Below are positions 32,621 to 41,268 of a stretch of DNA of 64,000 nt, piece after piece. Source of the DNA: Mucilaginibacter sp. OK268 (GTDB taxonomy: Bacteria; Bacteroidota; Bacteroidia; Sphingobacteriales; Sphingobacteriaceae); NCBI RefSeq assembly GCF_900103125.1, contig NZ_FNJV01000004.1:186001-250000 (forward strand). The letters are read 5' to 3'. A program made the position numbers and the translations under genes. Each line of letters opens with the position of its first letter. The first letter of the stretch is position 1. The notes under the pieces are model-generated. The model had not been told where the DNA came from. It ran no database searches and worked only from the letters and a program-made list of their open reading frames with translations.

Positions 32621-32992
32621 ATGGAAATTAAAGAATTAACGCGCGCCGAAGAACAAATTATGCAGGTATTATGGCAATTGGAAAAAGGGTATGTAAAAGA
32701 TGTGATCGACCAGCTACCCGAACCCAAGCCCGCTTATAATACGGTATCAACCATTATCAGGATATTGGAAACAAAAGGTTTTGTAGGGCATACGGCATTT
32801 GGTAAAAGCCATCAGTATCACCCTGTAGTGAGTAAAGATCAATACCAGAACTTTGCTGCCGATAAGTTATTGAGTGGTTATTTTGATAACTCGGTAAACC
32901 GAATGTTGTCCTTTTTTGTAAAGAAGGAAAAAATAGACCTGAAAGAGGCTGATGCCATTATGAAACTGATTGAAAAACTTAAAGACCAATAG
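32621..32992 (+). CDS. BlaI/MecI/CopY-family repressor
   Basis: 123 residues from the ATG at 32621. The winged helix covers residues 1-75 (LTRAEEQIMQVLWQLEKGYVKDVIDQLPEPKPAYNTVSTII, a family landmark across residues 5-45). A C-terminal helical dimer part follows. The stop codon lies two bases before the start of the M56/BlaR1-like gene, the standard arrangement in which the membrane protease triggers repressor cleavage. The controlled function here is probably the operon itself plus envelope genes elsewhere; no beta-lactamase is nearby. Confidence 0.92.
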   Translation: MEIKELTRAEEQIMQVLWQLEKGYVKDVIDQLPEPKPAYNTVSTIIRILETKGFVGHTAFGKSHQYHPVVSKDQYQNFAADKLLSGYFDNSVNRMLSFFVKKEKIDLKEADAIMKLIEKLKDQ

Positions 32993-32994
32993 TT

Positions 32995-34989
32995 ATGAGC
33001 TGGTGGCAATACTTATTACTGGTAAATATTTACCTGGTACTGTTTTATGTATTTTATGTTTTACTGCTGCGGAAAGAAACTTTTTTTCAGCTTAACCGCA
33101 TCTACCTGGTAACGGCCGCGTTACTATCGTTCTTTATACCAATGATCCAGGCAGATTGGGTGCAAAATCTGTTTATTACGCAGCAGGTAAAATATACTAT
33201 TTATAGCAGTCCAGTAATGATTTACAGTTTTAAACCTATTGCCGCTAGCCACATCAGTATTGGTCAGGTGCTAGCCGTTTTATATGGTGCAGGCATATTG
33301 TTTTTATCGGTAAGGCTTATCTGGCAGCTTATCAAATTAAAAAGAGTGATCAACCAACCGCAGGCAACTGTCGCTTATTCTTTTTTCAATACGGTACGGC
33401 TGGATCAAGCAAGTTCTAATAATACCATAATTGAGGCTCATGAGCAGGTTCATGCGCAGCAATGGCATTCGGCAGATGTAATGCTGATTGAACTGGTTAT
33501 GATCATTAACTGGTTTAATCCGGTAGTATATATGTACCGTTTCGCTATCAAACACATTCATGAATACATTGCCGACAGGCAGGCTGTACAAGCTGGCACC
33601 AACAAAGCCGAATACGCCTTATTACTGCTGAGCCAAACATTTGAAACACCGGCACATCAGCTGGTTAATCCATTTTTTAATCACAGTTTATTAAAACAGC
33701 GTATCATCATGTTACAAAAAAATAAATCACAGCGCATATCGCTCATTAAATACGGTCTCTCTGCACCACTGTTTATATTGATGCTTATTTTATCGTCTGC
33801 AACTATTAATAACAGCAAGCCGATTACCGTTATTAATAATAGCGCTCATCAGTTATTTACCACACCCGCAACGCCGGCATTTTTAGGCGATGCCATTCAC
33901 GAAGACAGATCTTTAGAAAAAAAGGAGGTCTCCCATGCCATTCACGAAATTGGAATAGATACTGTCAGGAAAAAAGGCAATGTATTTACCTCTGTTGAAA
34001 AAGTGCCGGAATTTCCGGGTGGAGTTGAAGCCTTTGGTCAATTTTTGGGTAAAAGCATTAAATATCCCAAGGCTGATCGTGAAAAAGGTGTACAGGGGAG
34101 AGTTATTATAACCTTCGTGGTAGAAAAGGATGGGTCTTTGTCAGGGCTGAAGGTTTTAAAGGGTGTAAGTAAAACTATAGATGCTGAGGCAGTTAGGGTA
34201 TTGAAACTATCACCCAAATGGAAGCCTGGTATAGAAGGTCATAAAAAAGTAAGGGTTCAATATACCGTTCCGATCAGCTTTACCTTGAATGATGTTGCTG
34301 CTAAACCAGCAAATGACGATATCAATACTGTATTTACCTCAGTTGAGCAAGTACCTGAATTTCCGGGTGGCCTGGAAGCTTTTGGCAAATTTTTAGCCAC
34401 TAATGTAAAATATCCTAAGGCCGACAGAGAAAAGGGTGTACAAGGGCGTGTTATTGCCAGCTTTATTGTAGAAGTTGATGGTTCATTATCAAACATCGTA
34501 GTAAAGCGGGGAGTAAGTACGGCCATTGACGAAGAAGCGGTGCGGGTATTGGACATATCACCTAAATGGAAACCAGGCATACAAAACGGGAGGACTGTAA
34601 GAGTTCAATACTCCGTTCCGATAAGTTTTAAATTAGATAACGATAAATCAGGCAAACCGGGCCCGGATAAAATGGGGGTAACCGGCACAGATCAGAGTAA
34701 GAATGAAACTAACTTGATTGCTCAAAATACAGACAAAGCCCTGCGTAACCCTTCGCTTATTACTTTTCGCGACAAGAGTATCTTGCAAGCCGATCCGTTA
34801 TATGTATTAGATGGCAAAGTGATCAATGAAGCAGATATGAAGAATATGAACGCAGACAACATTGAAAGCCTCAGCGTACTTAAAAGTCAAGCGGCTACAG
34901 CCATTTATGGGAAAAAAGGCGCGAATGGAGTTATTGTGGTCACTTTAAAAAAGCAAAAAGATAAAACCGAACAACCTAAAAGTTATTAA
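32995..34989 (+). CDS. M56/BlaR1-like peptidase fused to two TonB domains and a plug-like tail
   Basis: 664 residues. The N-terminal half has membrane helices (about 5-22, 34-52, 88-110, 255-275) and the zinc-peptidase site EAHEQVHAQQWH (about 145-156) with EYIADRQAV downstream. The exported part carries two nearly identical TonB C-terminal domains at about 328-425 and 444-540 (116-residue period; both contain PEFPGG and KYPKADREKGVQGRVI), then a receptor-plug-like end with YVLDGKVI and KSQAATAIYGKKGANGVIVV. Such M56-TonB fusions occur in Bacteroidota. It probably senses an envelope or uptake state and inactivates the BlaI repressor; the second TonB copy looks like a recent internal duplication. 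Confidence 0.88.
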   Translation: MSWWQYLLLVNIYLVLFYVFYVLLLRKETFFQLNRIYLVTAALLSFFIPMIQADWVQNLFITQQVKYTIYSSPVMIYSFKPIAASHISIGQVLAVLYGAGILFLSVRLIWQLIKLKRVINQPQATVAYSFFNTVRLDQASSNNTIIEAHEQVHAQQWHSADVMLIELVMIINWFNPVVYMYRFAIKHIHEYIADRQAVQAGTNKAEYALLLLSQTFETPAHQLVNPFFNHSLLKQRIIMLQKNKSQRISLIKYGLSAPLFILMLILSSATINNSKPITVINNSAHQLFTTPATPAFLGDAIHEDRSLEKKEVSHAIHEIGIDTVRKKGNVFTSVEKVPEFPGGVEAFGQFLGKSIKYPKADREKGVQGRVIITFVVEKDGSLSGLKVLKGVSKTIDAEAVRVLKLSPKWKPGIEGHKKVRVQYTVPISFTLNDVAAKPANDDINTVFTSVEQVPEFPGGLEAFGKFLATNVKYPKADREKGVQGRVIASFIVEVDGSLSNIVVKRGVSTAIDEEAVRVLDISPKWKPGIQNGRTVRVQYSVPISFKLDNDKSGKPGPDKMGVTGTDQSKNETNLIAQNTDKALRNPSLITFRDKSILQADPLYVLDGKVINEADMKNMNADNIESLSVLKSQAATAIYGKKGANGVIVVTLKKQKDKTEQPKSY

Positions 34990-35010
34990 TAAAGCCTTAG
35001 TCTTATCCTC

Positions 35011-35046
35011 AAAAAACCTTTCATATATAACTATGAAAGGTTTTTG
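35011..35046 (+). terminator. Terminator of the blaI-M56 operon
   Basis: AAAAAACCTTTCAT pairs with ATGAAAGGTTTTT, followed by TGTGTTT. It lies 22 bases past the stop codon. Confidence 0.8.
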
Positions 35047-35058
35047 TGTTTATGTCTG

Positions 35059-35196
35059 CTACTTTTTCTTTTTGGCCGCTTCAATGATTGGCTTTACAGC
35101 GTCCTTTTTGCCCGATTGATAGTCTGATGGCGCTTTTTTGCTGCCTTCGGCCGCTGGTTTCTTTTTTTCTTTAACGGCTTGCTTGTCCTTGCTCAT
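35059..35196 (-). CDS. Small Lys-rich conserved-looking protein
   Basis: 45 residues, starting at the ATG 35196 and ending with TAG at 35059. The composition is extreme: about one third lysine, with AVKEKKKPAAEGSKKAP and a KPIIEAAKKKK end, and no hydrophobic core. It may bind nucleic acid or ribosomes, or be disordered. The coding look (a clean start, an adjacent bidirectional terminator and a strongly biased but regular pattern) supports a real gene; the function is unknown. Confidence 0.6.
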   Translation of the reverse strand: MSKDKQAVKEKKKPAAEGSKKAPSDYQSGKKDAVKPIIEAAKKKK

Positions 35197-35513
35197 AGTT
35201 TTATGTTTTTAATGTTTAATGACAACAGGATGGAGGTATTTACACCTGTTAGTAAGTATATGTTGCCTGAGGTATTATTTTCCCGGGTCAATTCAGTTAA
35301 TGCCCGGTTTAGAGAAGAAAATGGTTGCTTTAATTTAAAAACGCTATATCTTTGACCGTTTTTTATAGCAACCGATTAAAGGTAGCTATTTAAATTAATA
35401 ATAGCTTTTATATTATGTACATTTTAATACCAAATGCCTGTATAATTGCTTAGCTTTGAAACAATTTTTGATACACATATATTTATACAGATAAATTATA
35501 CAATTCGCTTAAA
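35197..35513 (+). promoter_or_regulatory. Promoter and long leader before the SPW gene
   Basis: TTG (35325-35327), a 19-base spacer and TATCTTTG (35347-35354) form a consensus promoter pointing right. The next start codon is at 35514, so the leader would be about 150 bases, with a TAGCTATT/AATAGCT dyad inside. A second, weaker -7 box TAGCTTTG is at 35451-35458. No gene is seen in this 317-base gap. Confidence 0.5.
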
Positions 35514-35924
35514 ATGAAAAGTTTTATTTCACCAACACTTTATGCAGCTTTTAACTACGTGATAGCTATAGTATTAATTGCTTCACCATGGTTATTTGGT
35601 TTTGAAGGTCATAAAATAGGAGCAGCTTTATTGTTACCTATGATCTTAGGATGGTTTCAGCTGATAATGGCAATTTTTAGCAATCATCAGTTTGGTTTCA
35701 TTAAACAGTTCCCTTTGCAAATGCACTTTTTCCTGGATGTGCTGGGTGGTTCATTCCTGTTTTGCTCACCATGGATATATGATTACGCTCACATCACATT
35801 TTGGCCACAGGTAATTATGGGTGGTTTACTGGTTATCTTTGGTGCTTTTACAAAAGGTTCAAGATTTTCAACTCCACCGGTTCATCATTACGATGGTGGT
35901 TTGGCTAACCTACGCGAGAGCTAA
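35514..35924 (+). CDS. SPW-repeat membrane protein
   Basis: 136 residues with four membrane helices. Two SPW motifs, ASPWLFGF (about 23-30) and CSPWIYDY (about 83-90), mark the repeat family, in which each half has two helices. The C-terminal 25 residues are hydrophilic (FSTPPVHHYDGGLANL). Members are small inner-membrane proteins without a known role, sometimes stress-linked. It is monocistronic with a strong promoter and its own terminator. Confidence 0.82.
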   Translation: MKSFISPTLYAAFNYVIAIVLIASPWLFGFEGHKIGAALLLPMILGWFQLIMAIFSNHQFGFIKQFPLQMHFFLDVLGGSFLFCSPWIYDYAHITFWPQVIMGGLLVIFGAFTKGSRFSTPPVHHYDGGLANLRES

Positions 35925-35942
35925 GCAATTATTAAAAATATA

Positions 35943-35982
35943 AAACAAAAGGGGCGCAAATTTTTGCGCCCCTTTTGTTTTA
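35943..35982. terminator. Bidirectional terminator
   Basis: AAAACAAAAGGGGCGCAAA pairs with TTTGCGCCCCTTTTGTTTT around a tiny loop. It separates the SPW gene from the convergent outer-membrane protein gene. Confidence 0.88.
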
Positions 35983-36030
35983 CCAGATCCAGGTACTGCA
36001 AAACTGACGTATAAAATCAAAGTATCGATA

Positions 36031-37317
36031 TTAAAACACCTCGTTAAGGCCTAAGAAAAAGCCGCTTGAGCCATAGCTGCCCCTGCCATAATCAATGCAC
36101 AGGTTGGAGCGGGTATATTTGTTAAACAGCAACCGTAACCCTACCCCTGCACCCGGCTCCCAGTATCGGAGCAGCTTAATATCGCGTTGATTGTTGGCCG
36201 ATTCGATATTTACAAAAGTAACACCGCTTAATAGTTTGTTATCGGTGATGGGAAAACGGTATTCCATCTCGTTATATACAAATGAGAGTCCCTTAAAACG
36301 ACCAATAATAAAAGCCCGTCCGATACGGCCATAAGCATCGCTGCCCGTGCCCGGCAGATCAAGATAAGGCAAGGATCCGCTAAGCAGATAATTGGCCCAA
36401 TGCCAGAAAGCCAAAACTTTTTCGGGGTTACTGTCAGACAGGCTCCAATATTTCCTGAATTCAATTTTTAGCTGTAAGGCCTTGTGTTCGCTGCCGAGCC
36501 AGGTTTCATTTTCTTTTAAAATAACATCGGCGTAAATGCCACTGAATGGCCGGTTGGGCTGGTCGCGGTTATTAAACTGAAAGTTTACTAATACACCATT
36601 GGCGGCATAAGCATCCGGTGAATAGCCATTTTTAATGCTGTACCGGAAGTTATGGGTAGCCGTTATTGGTATATTTTTACGGTCATCATCAATATGACTG
36701 TAAAAGTTAAAGCTAAGGCCCGCGCCTGCATAAATATGATTGGCCAGTTTTCGGTATATCCGCTCATTAATTTTGATGTATACGTACCGCACTGGGTACT
36801 CATCAGGGTTATTGTCATAATGTTGACCTCCCATGTGAAAATCGCCTTCGCCAAAGCTCCGGTGCCCGGTACCCAGGCCGTTATCTTTAGCTATGGTTTT
36901 ACCAATTTGCATAACGCCCTGAAGGTTCCATTTATTTTCGGACGAAAACGCGTTATGCTTGAACTCAAATGTTGAGAGCTTATTAGTAGAGATATAAGCC
37001 CCCGCATTAATTACCGACATGGTGGTATTTTCGGGATTTCCAAAATACTTGCCGCCAGAAGTGATAGCCCCTATAGCGAAACCCACGCTGGGATTATAAG
37101 CAGCCGATGGCAACACTGACCAGGTGGAGGGCTTCTTTTTTTTGCCGGTATCTATTTTGGGGCTTTTGCCTCCGAAAAACGAACTCAAAATACCATTAGC
37201 ATCCCTTTGGGTTTCCAGCGAATCAGCACCCACAGAACCTGTTTGTGCCAACAGGATGTTCGCGCTCAGGATCATCAGGCAAAAGGCAAGCGCATAGCGG
37301 CAAATCAACAGGGTCAA
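36031..37317 (-). CDS. BamA/TamA-like outer membrane barrel protein
   Basis: 428 residues. The signal peptide is residues 1-24 (LMILSANILLAQ). After a short linker with KKKKPS, the protein reads as a 16-strand-type barrel: SVLPSAAYNPSVGFAIGAI, then the surface-antigen segments FRYSIKNGYSPDAYAANGVL and GAGVGLRLLFNKYTRSNLCIDYG, and it ends in Phe (LGLNEVF). POTRA domains are missing, so it is a short barrel-only relative of BamA/TamA, common in this phylum. It may secrete or insert a surface protein. Element B lies upstream, with its promoter-like box reading toward this gene. Confidence 0.75.
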   Translation of the reverse strand: MTLLICRYALAFCLMILSANILLAQTGSVGADSLETQRDANGILSSFFGGKSPKIDTGKKKKPSTWSVLPSAAYNPSVGFAIGAITSGGKYFGNPENTTMSVINAGAYISTNKLSTFEFKHNAFSSENKWNLQGVMQIGKTIAKDNGLGTGHRSFGEGDFHMGGQHYDNNPDEYPVRYVYIKINERIYRKLANHIYAGAGLSFNFYSHIDDDRKNIPITATHNFRYSIKNGYSPDAYAANGVLVNFQFNNRDQPNRPFSGIYADVILKENETWLGSEHKALQLKIEFRKYWSLSDSNPEKVLAFWHWANYLLSGSLPYLDLPGTGSDAYGRIGRAFIIGRFKGLSFVYNEMEYRFPITDNKLLSGVTFVNIESANNQRDIKLLRYWEPGAGVGLRLLFNKYTRSNLCIDYGRGSYGSSGFFLGLNEVF

Positions 37318-38109
37318 TTAGATTAATTATTTAGAGTTACCGCTAATATAGAATTATATGGTAATGATTAAAATACTACCCCGGATAATTGATTGTTAAA
37401 TTTTCGGAGCTCATGAGCGGTAACCAGGCCGACAAAACTTTTTAAACCTTAAATTTTAACAAATTTCTTATCGAAACGGCGTAAAAACAGCTCAAAATTG
37501 CCCGGAAAACATCGATTTTAACACTTTTTAACAAATTTTAACACGGTTTTGAGCAGTTTTTGAAACTTTAAAAAGTATTAATTTGTTGATTATCAATTTT
37601 TTAACTTAAAATTGGGTAATTCTTGGCCCTGTTTTGGTCTTAACAAAACAGCCCGGTTGTCTGCTAAAAGACAACCGGGCTGCTGATTATATAAAGATAC
37701 GAAAATTTAGGGAGAGTAGCCAACCTTAAGCCAAACTTGTTTCAGCATCTCAAAGCAAGGGGTTCTGCGAGGTGGTTAACGCGTCATGTGGGAGGCGTGA
37801 AATAGGTTCAGAAAAACTTGGCAGATTAGTATAGGCGCAACTCACCAGACCATCGTTAAGCCCTGTCATCCTTTTCGCGCCAGATGGGGCTACCTTATCC
37901 GTATTTATACGGTCTCGTAACTCGCTTGCTTACTACAATTAGTTCAATTTGTAAGCCGAAACATTTGAATGTGCTATATACTACCGTTGGTTGTTGAAAA
38001 GCAACTATAAGTAGCGGGTTTACAACTAATATGATCGGGCTTTGTGCAAAATCTGGCTAAGATGCTGGTTATCTTTGCCATGTCGAAAGACTAAATCAAA
38101 AGATAGTAT
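37318..38109. other. Divergent spacer containing element B
   Basis: A 792-base gap between divergent genes. Bases 37430-37705 are element B. The remainder (37706-38069) has no recognisable gene or repeat. TATCTTTG at 38070-38077 is a -7 box 32 bases before the XRE-pentapeptide gene. Confidence 0.65.
37430..37705 (-). repeat. Intergenic element B (inverted homologue of element A)
   Basis: Read on the minus strand: TTGG, a 20-base spacer, TATCTTTA (37692-37699); a 14-bp hairpin (37649-37662 with 37669-37682, core CAGCCCGGTT) then TTTTGTTAAG; three GTTAAAA boxes with a 10-base period (37516, 37526, 37536) flanked by CTCAAAAC-type arms; one more box at 37454; and a GTTTAAAAAGTTTT end. The order is the same as element A. 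The upper stem is GTCT/AGAC here versus TTCC/GGAA in A. Confidence 0.7.
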
Positions 38110-39048
38110 ATGGACACAAAAATGATCGGTAACAAAATTGCTGAGGCACGAAAGAAAATCAACATGTCGCAAGCCGGGCTTGCCCAACATGTATTTGTAA
38201 GTCCGCAAGCGGTTGGCAAATGGGAACGGGGGGAGTCGTTGCCAGACATTATAACTCTAAATCAACTGGCAAAAATCCTGGGCGTTGATCTTAACTATTT
38301 TTCAGAAAATCAGCAGTCTCCAGAAGATGTAACGCTTTATAAGGTAACCGCTAACGCTGATATGGATCAAACAAAACAAGTGGCAACTGGTCCATCAGGC
38401 TCCGGGGAACTACAATTGCTGACAAATTTTAGTGGGAGCGACTTGGCAAAGAGTGATTTTGCAGGTGTTACGGCGCATAATAGCAAATTTAACGGGAGCG
38501 CGCTACGTGGATCTGATTTTGCAAAAGCAGATTTGACCGGCAGCTCGTTTAGTGGCAGCGATGTACGTGAGGCCAATTTTGAAGAGGCCAATCTGACGGA
38601 TTGCACATTATCTGTAAACGACCTTACGGAGGCACGCTTTAACAAGGCTATCCTGGTGCGGACAGAATTCAGCAGGTCTGCATTAACCGGTGCAAAATTT
38701 AGCAATGCTAAACTGATTGATGTAAAACTAACCAAGACAGACCTCAGGCAAACGCTATTCGAAAATTGTGTTTTTGACGGTGTGGATTTTAACTACTCGG
38801 ATTTAAGCGGGCTATGTCTTGATAAACAGGTTTTTACCAGTGTTAAATTCCACAATACCGCGTTGACCGGCGTCAGTTTTAATGGCGCGACGCTAAAAAA
38901 TGTGTCGTTTCGTTCGCCATATGCGCTCACCAACAGGTATTACCGTGCAATAAAAACCATCCGTTTCGACGATGCAATGATGGATAAGTTAACCTATGCC
39001 ACACTCAAAGGGCTGGGGGCTGATCTGTCAAAAGTTACATTTATTTAA
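38110..39048 (+). CDS. XRE regulator fused to pentapeptide repeats
   Basis: 312 residues. The HTH domain is at 6-65 (KIAEARKKINMSQAGLAQHV; VSPQAVGKWERGESLPDI). Residues about 105-285 are pentapeptide repeats of the A(D/N)Lxx type: NFSGSDLAKSDFAGVTAHNS, DFAKADLTGSSFSGSDV, NLTDCTLS, and so on. These repeats form a right-handed, often DNA-like helix. The start is 32 bases after a TATCTTTG box. It precedes an ABC exporter by 9 bases, so it likely regulates, and perhaps is tuned by, that exporter's substrate. Confidence 0.88.
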   Translation: MDTKMIGNKIAEARKKINMSQAGLAQHVFVSPQAVGKWERGESLPDIITLNQLAKILGVDLNYFSENQQSPEDVTLYKVTANADMDQTKQVATGPSGSGELQLLTNFSGSDLAKSDFAGVTAHNSKFNGSALRGSDFAKADLTGSSFSGSDVREANFEEANLTDCTLSVNDLTEARFNKAILVRTEFSRSALTGAKFSNAKLIDVKLTKTDLRQTLFENCVFDGVDFNYSDLSGLCLDKQVFTSVKFHNTALTGVSFNGATLKNVSFRSPYALTNRYYRAIKTIRFDDAMMDKLTYATLKGLGADLSKVTFI

Positions 39049-39057
39049 AAGAATCAT

Positions 39058-39819
39058 ATGCAGAATGCAATTCAAGTGAAAGGGCTGCAAAAGTCCTATA
39101 GGCAGCTCCATGTCTTAAAAAGTGTAGACTTCGAGGTGGAAAAGGGCAACATTTTTGCCTTGCTTGGCACCAACGGTGCAGGAAAAACCACGATTGTCAA
39201 CATCCTCACGACGCTGCTGAAGAAAGATGGCGGACAGGTTACCGTAAATGGATTTGATGTGGCTTCAAAGCCCGACAGTGTGCGACAATCGATCAGCCTG
39301 ACCGGGCAATTCGCTGCCGTGGATGAAGTTTTGACCGGCCGGGAAAACTTGGTCATGATTGCCCGGCTACGGCATCTAAGCCATCCGCGCGAGGTGACCG
39401 ATGATCTGCTGCAACGTTTCGGTTTAAGCGATGCGGCTGATCGAAGGGCTTCCACCTATTCTGGCGGTATGCGCCGCAGGCTCGACATCGCCATGAGTCT
39501 AATAGGAAAACCGCAGATTGTTTTTTTGGATGAGCCAACCACCGGCCTTGACCCCGAGGGGCGCATTGAAGTTTGGAAAATTATTAAGGAACTGGCCGGC
39601 AGTGGTACGACCGTATTCCTGACGACGCAGTATTTGGAGGAGGCCGAACAGCTTGCCGATCAGATCGCCATTCTTCACGAGGGGGAGATTATTGTAAGTG
39701 GCACCCTTGCCGAACTGAAAAAGCTTTTTCCACCCGCAAAGGTTGAATACATTGAAAAACAGCCGACACTGGAAGACATATTTCTTAAAATCATTGGTAA
39801 TAAAAAGGAGGATAAATAA
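39058..39819 (+). CDS. ABC exporter ATPase, DrrA-like
   Basis: 253 residues. The Walker A is GTNGAGKTTIV (about 37-47), the signature is YSGGMRRRLDIA (about 139-150) and the Walker B is QIVFLDEPTTGLDP (about 157-170). The short C-terminal extension after the H-loop (FLTTQYLEEAEQLADQI) is typical of the drug-resistance (DrrA/CcmA) type. It should power the permease encoded directly downstream, whose start lies one base past its stop codon. Base composition is slightly more GC-rich than its neighbours. Confidence 0.93.
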   Translation: MQNAIQVKGLQKSYRQLHVLKSVDFEVEKGNIFALLGTNGAGKTTIVNILTTLLKKDGGQVTVNGFDVASKPDSVRQSISLTGQFAAVDEVLTGRENLVMIARLRHLSHPREVTDDLLQRFGLSDAADRRASTYSGGMRRRLDIAMSLIGKPQIVFLDEPTTGLDPEGRIEVWKIIKELAGSGTTVFLTTQYLEEAEQLADQIAILHEGEIIVSGTLAELKKLFPPAKVEYIEKQPTLEDIFLKIIGNKKEDK

Positions 39820-39820
39820 A

Positions 39821-40594
39821 ATGGAAACGATTAAGATGAAGAACTATTTTTTCATGGACATGGGCATTATGCTCATCCGTTCCATGCGTCATGTTTTCCG
39901 CAGCCTGGACACCATTATCACGGTCACCATTATGCCTATCGCAATGATGCTTTTGTTTGTCTACGTATTAGGTGGCGCCATTAAAACCGGTACGGATAAA
40001 TATGTGAATTACCTGTTGCCTGGCATACTGCTGGTTGCCATTGCAAACAGTGCAGGCTACGTATCTTACCGCCTGTTTTTAGATAAGCAACGGGGAATCT
40101 TCGAGCGTTTCCACTCGATGCCAATCGCGCGGTCGGCCCCACTGTGGGGACATATGCTTACCTCGCTTGTATCCAACGTGATCTCGCTTATCGTGATCAT
40201 TCTCGTGGCGCTTTTAATGGGTTTTCGCTCTTCGGCAGGTATTCTGTCATGGCTTGCTATAGTCGGAATACTGACACTGTTTACACTAACGCTGACCTGG
40301 ATTGCGGCGATTGCCGGGTTATCGGCAAAATCGGTGGATGGCGCAGGAGTAATTGCCTACCCTATTCATTTTCTCCCACTAATCAGTTCTGCATTTGTAC
40401 CTACCAAATCGATGCCATCTGGCGTTAAGGCCTTTGCCGAGCACCAGCCGGTTACACCAATAGTTGAAACCATCCGCGCACTGCTTTATAACCAGCCGGT
40501 AGGCAACCAAATATGGGTCGCCCTGGCATGGTGCATTACAATTATGTTTTGTGCCTATCTCTTTGCAATGCGTGTTTATAAAAAGCGGTTGTAA
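39821..40594 (+). CDS. ABC-2 type permease of the exporter
   Basis: 257 residues from the ATG at 39821; an upstream in-frame extension overlaps the ATPase gene and lacks sense. Six membrane helices fit the DrrB/ABC-2 family (TIMPIAMMLLFVYVLGGAI; VISLIVIILVALLMGFRSS; LFTLTLTWIAAIAGLSA), with the family-typical GIFERFHSMPIARSAP between helices. It forms an exporter with the ATPase at 39058, probably for a drug or peptide-like toxin. An XRE-pentapeptide regulator heads the operon. Confidence 0.9.
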   Translation: METIKMKNYFFMDMGIMLIRSMRHVFRSLDTIITVTIMPIAMMLLFVYVLGGAIKTGTDKYVNYLLPGILLVAIANSAGYVSYRLFLDKQRGIFERFHSMPIARSAPLWGHMLTSLVSNVISLIVIILVALLMGFRSSAGILSWLAIVGILTLFTLTLTWIAAIAGLSAKSVDGAGVIAYPIHFLPLISSAFVPTKSMPSGVKAFAEHQPVTPIVETIRALLYNQPVGNQIWVALAWCITIMFCAYLFAMRVYKKRL

Positions 40595-40712
40595 AGATTA
40601 TTTTTGCCGGTAGGGCTATAGGGAATATCCATGGAAGGGTTTTTTAACATGCCATCCTAAATTCCCCCGTATCTCTGCTGAAATAACAATTTTACGATTC
40701 TGGTTTACTCTT

Positions 40713-40780
40713 AACAAAACAGCCCGGTTAGCTTGTGGAAAGCTAACCGGGCTGGTATGTATATAAAGATACGAAATTTT
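40713..40780 (-). repeat. Intergenic element C (hairpin part only)
   Basis: On the minus strand: TATCTTTA (40764-40771), then a 15-bp hairpin (40720-40734 with 40740-40754, core CAGCCCGGTT, upper stem AGCTT/AAGCT) and TTTTGTTAAG. The flanks match element B on both sides (GTTAAG before, TATAAAGATACGAAA after), but no GTTAAAA array follows. Confidence 0.65.
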
Positions 40781-40882
40781 TGGCGGAAGTTAAAATGGGA
40801 TGTGCCGACTCATCCAGCCGTTGCGCCTGGTCAACCCTCTTCAGCTTCGCTGGAAAGAAAGCAGAAGCCTCCTGCCCCCGCG

Positions 40883-40970
40883 CGTCATTGCGAGGAGGGA
40901 CGACGTGGCAATCCCCGATAGGTAGGTCCGCTCTGTAAGTAGGGATTGCCACGCTGCGCTCACAATGACG
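40883..40970. repeat. REP-like palindrome, family R1 (copy e)
   Basis: The left arm is CGTCATTGCGAGGAGGGACG; the right end is GCTCACAATGACG, with GGCAATCC/GGGATTGCC as an inner dyad. It shows the R1 ends with a variant centre. Confidence 0.8.
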
Positions 40971-41268
40971 GATGGGAAAATTTTGCATACAAGTTTTCTG
41001 TGGGAACACAGACAACGGAAAAGAATTCTTGTGTTTAATCAGTAATTCACTAATTCAATAATTAAAAAGCGTTAGGGATAGCAGCGGATACCGGCCGGTG
41101 ACTAATGCCTGAGGGCGTATGAGCGGATAGCCCGGGCCGCAGGCAACGCCCTCAAAAAACCTTTTAATTGACAATCTCTACACTGCCTCATATATCTTAT
41201 AAAAAAATCACCTCAAGTGTTTCATAAATAACCAACACTCCGCTTCTTTAATAAAAAGCTCAAAACCA

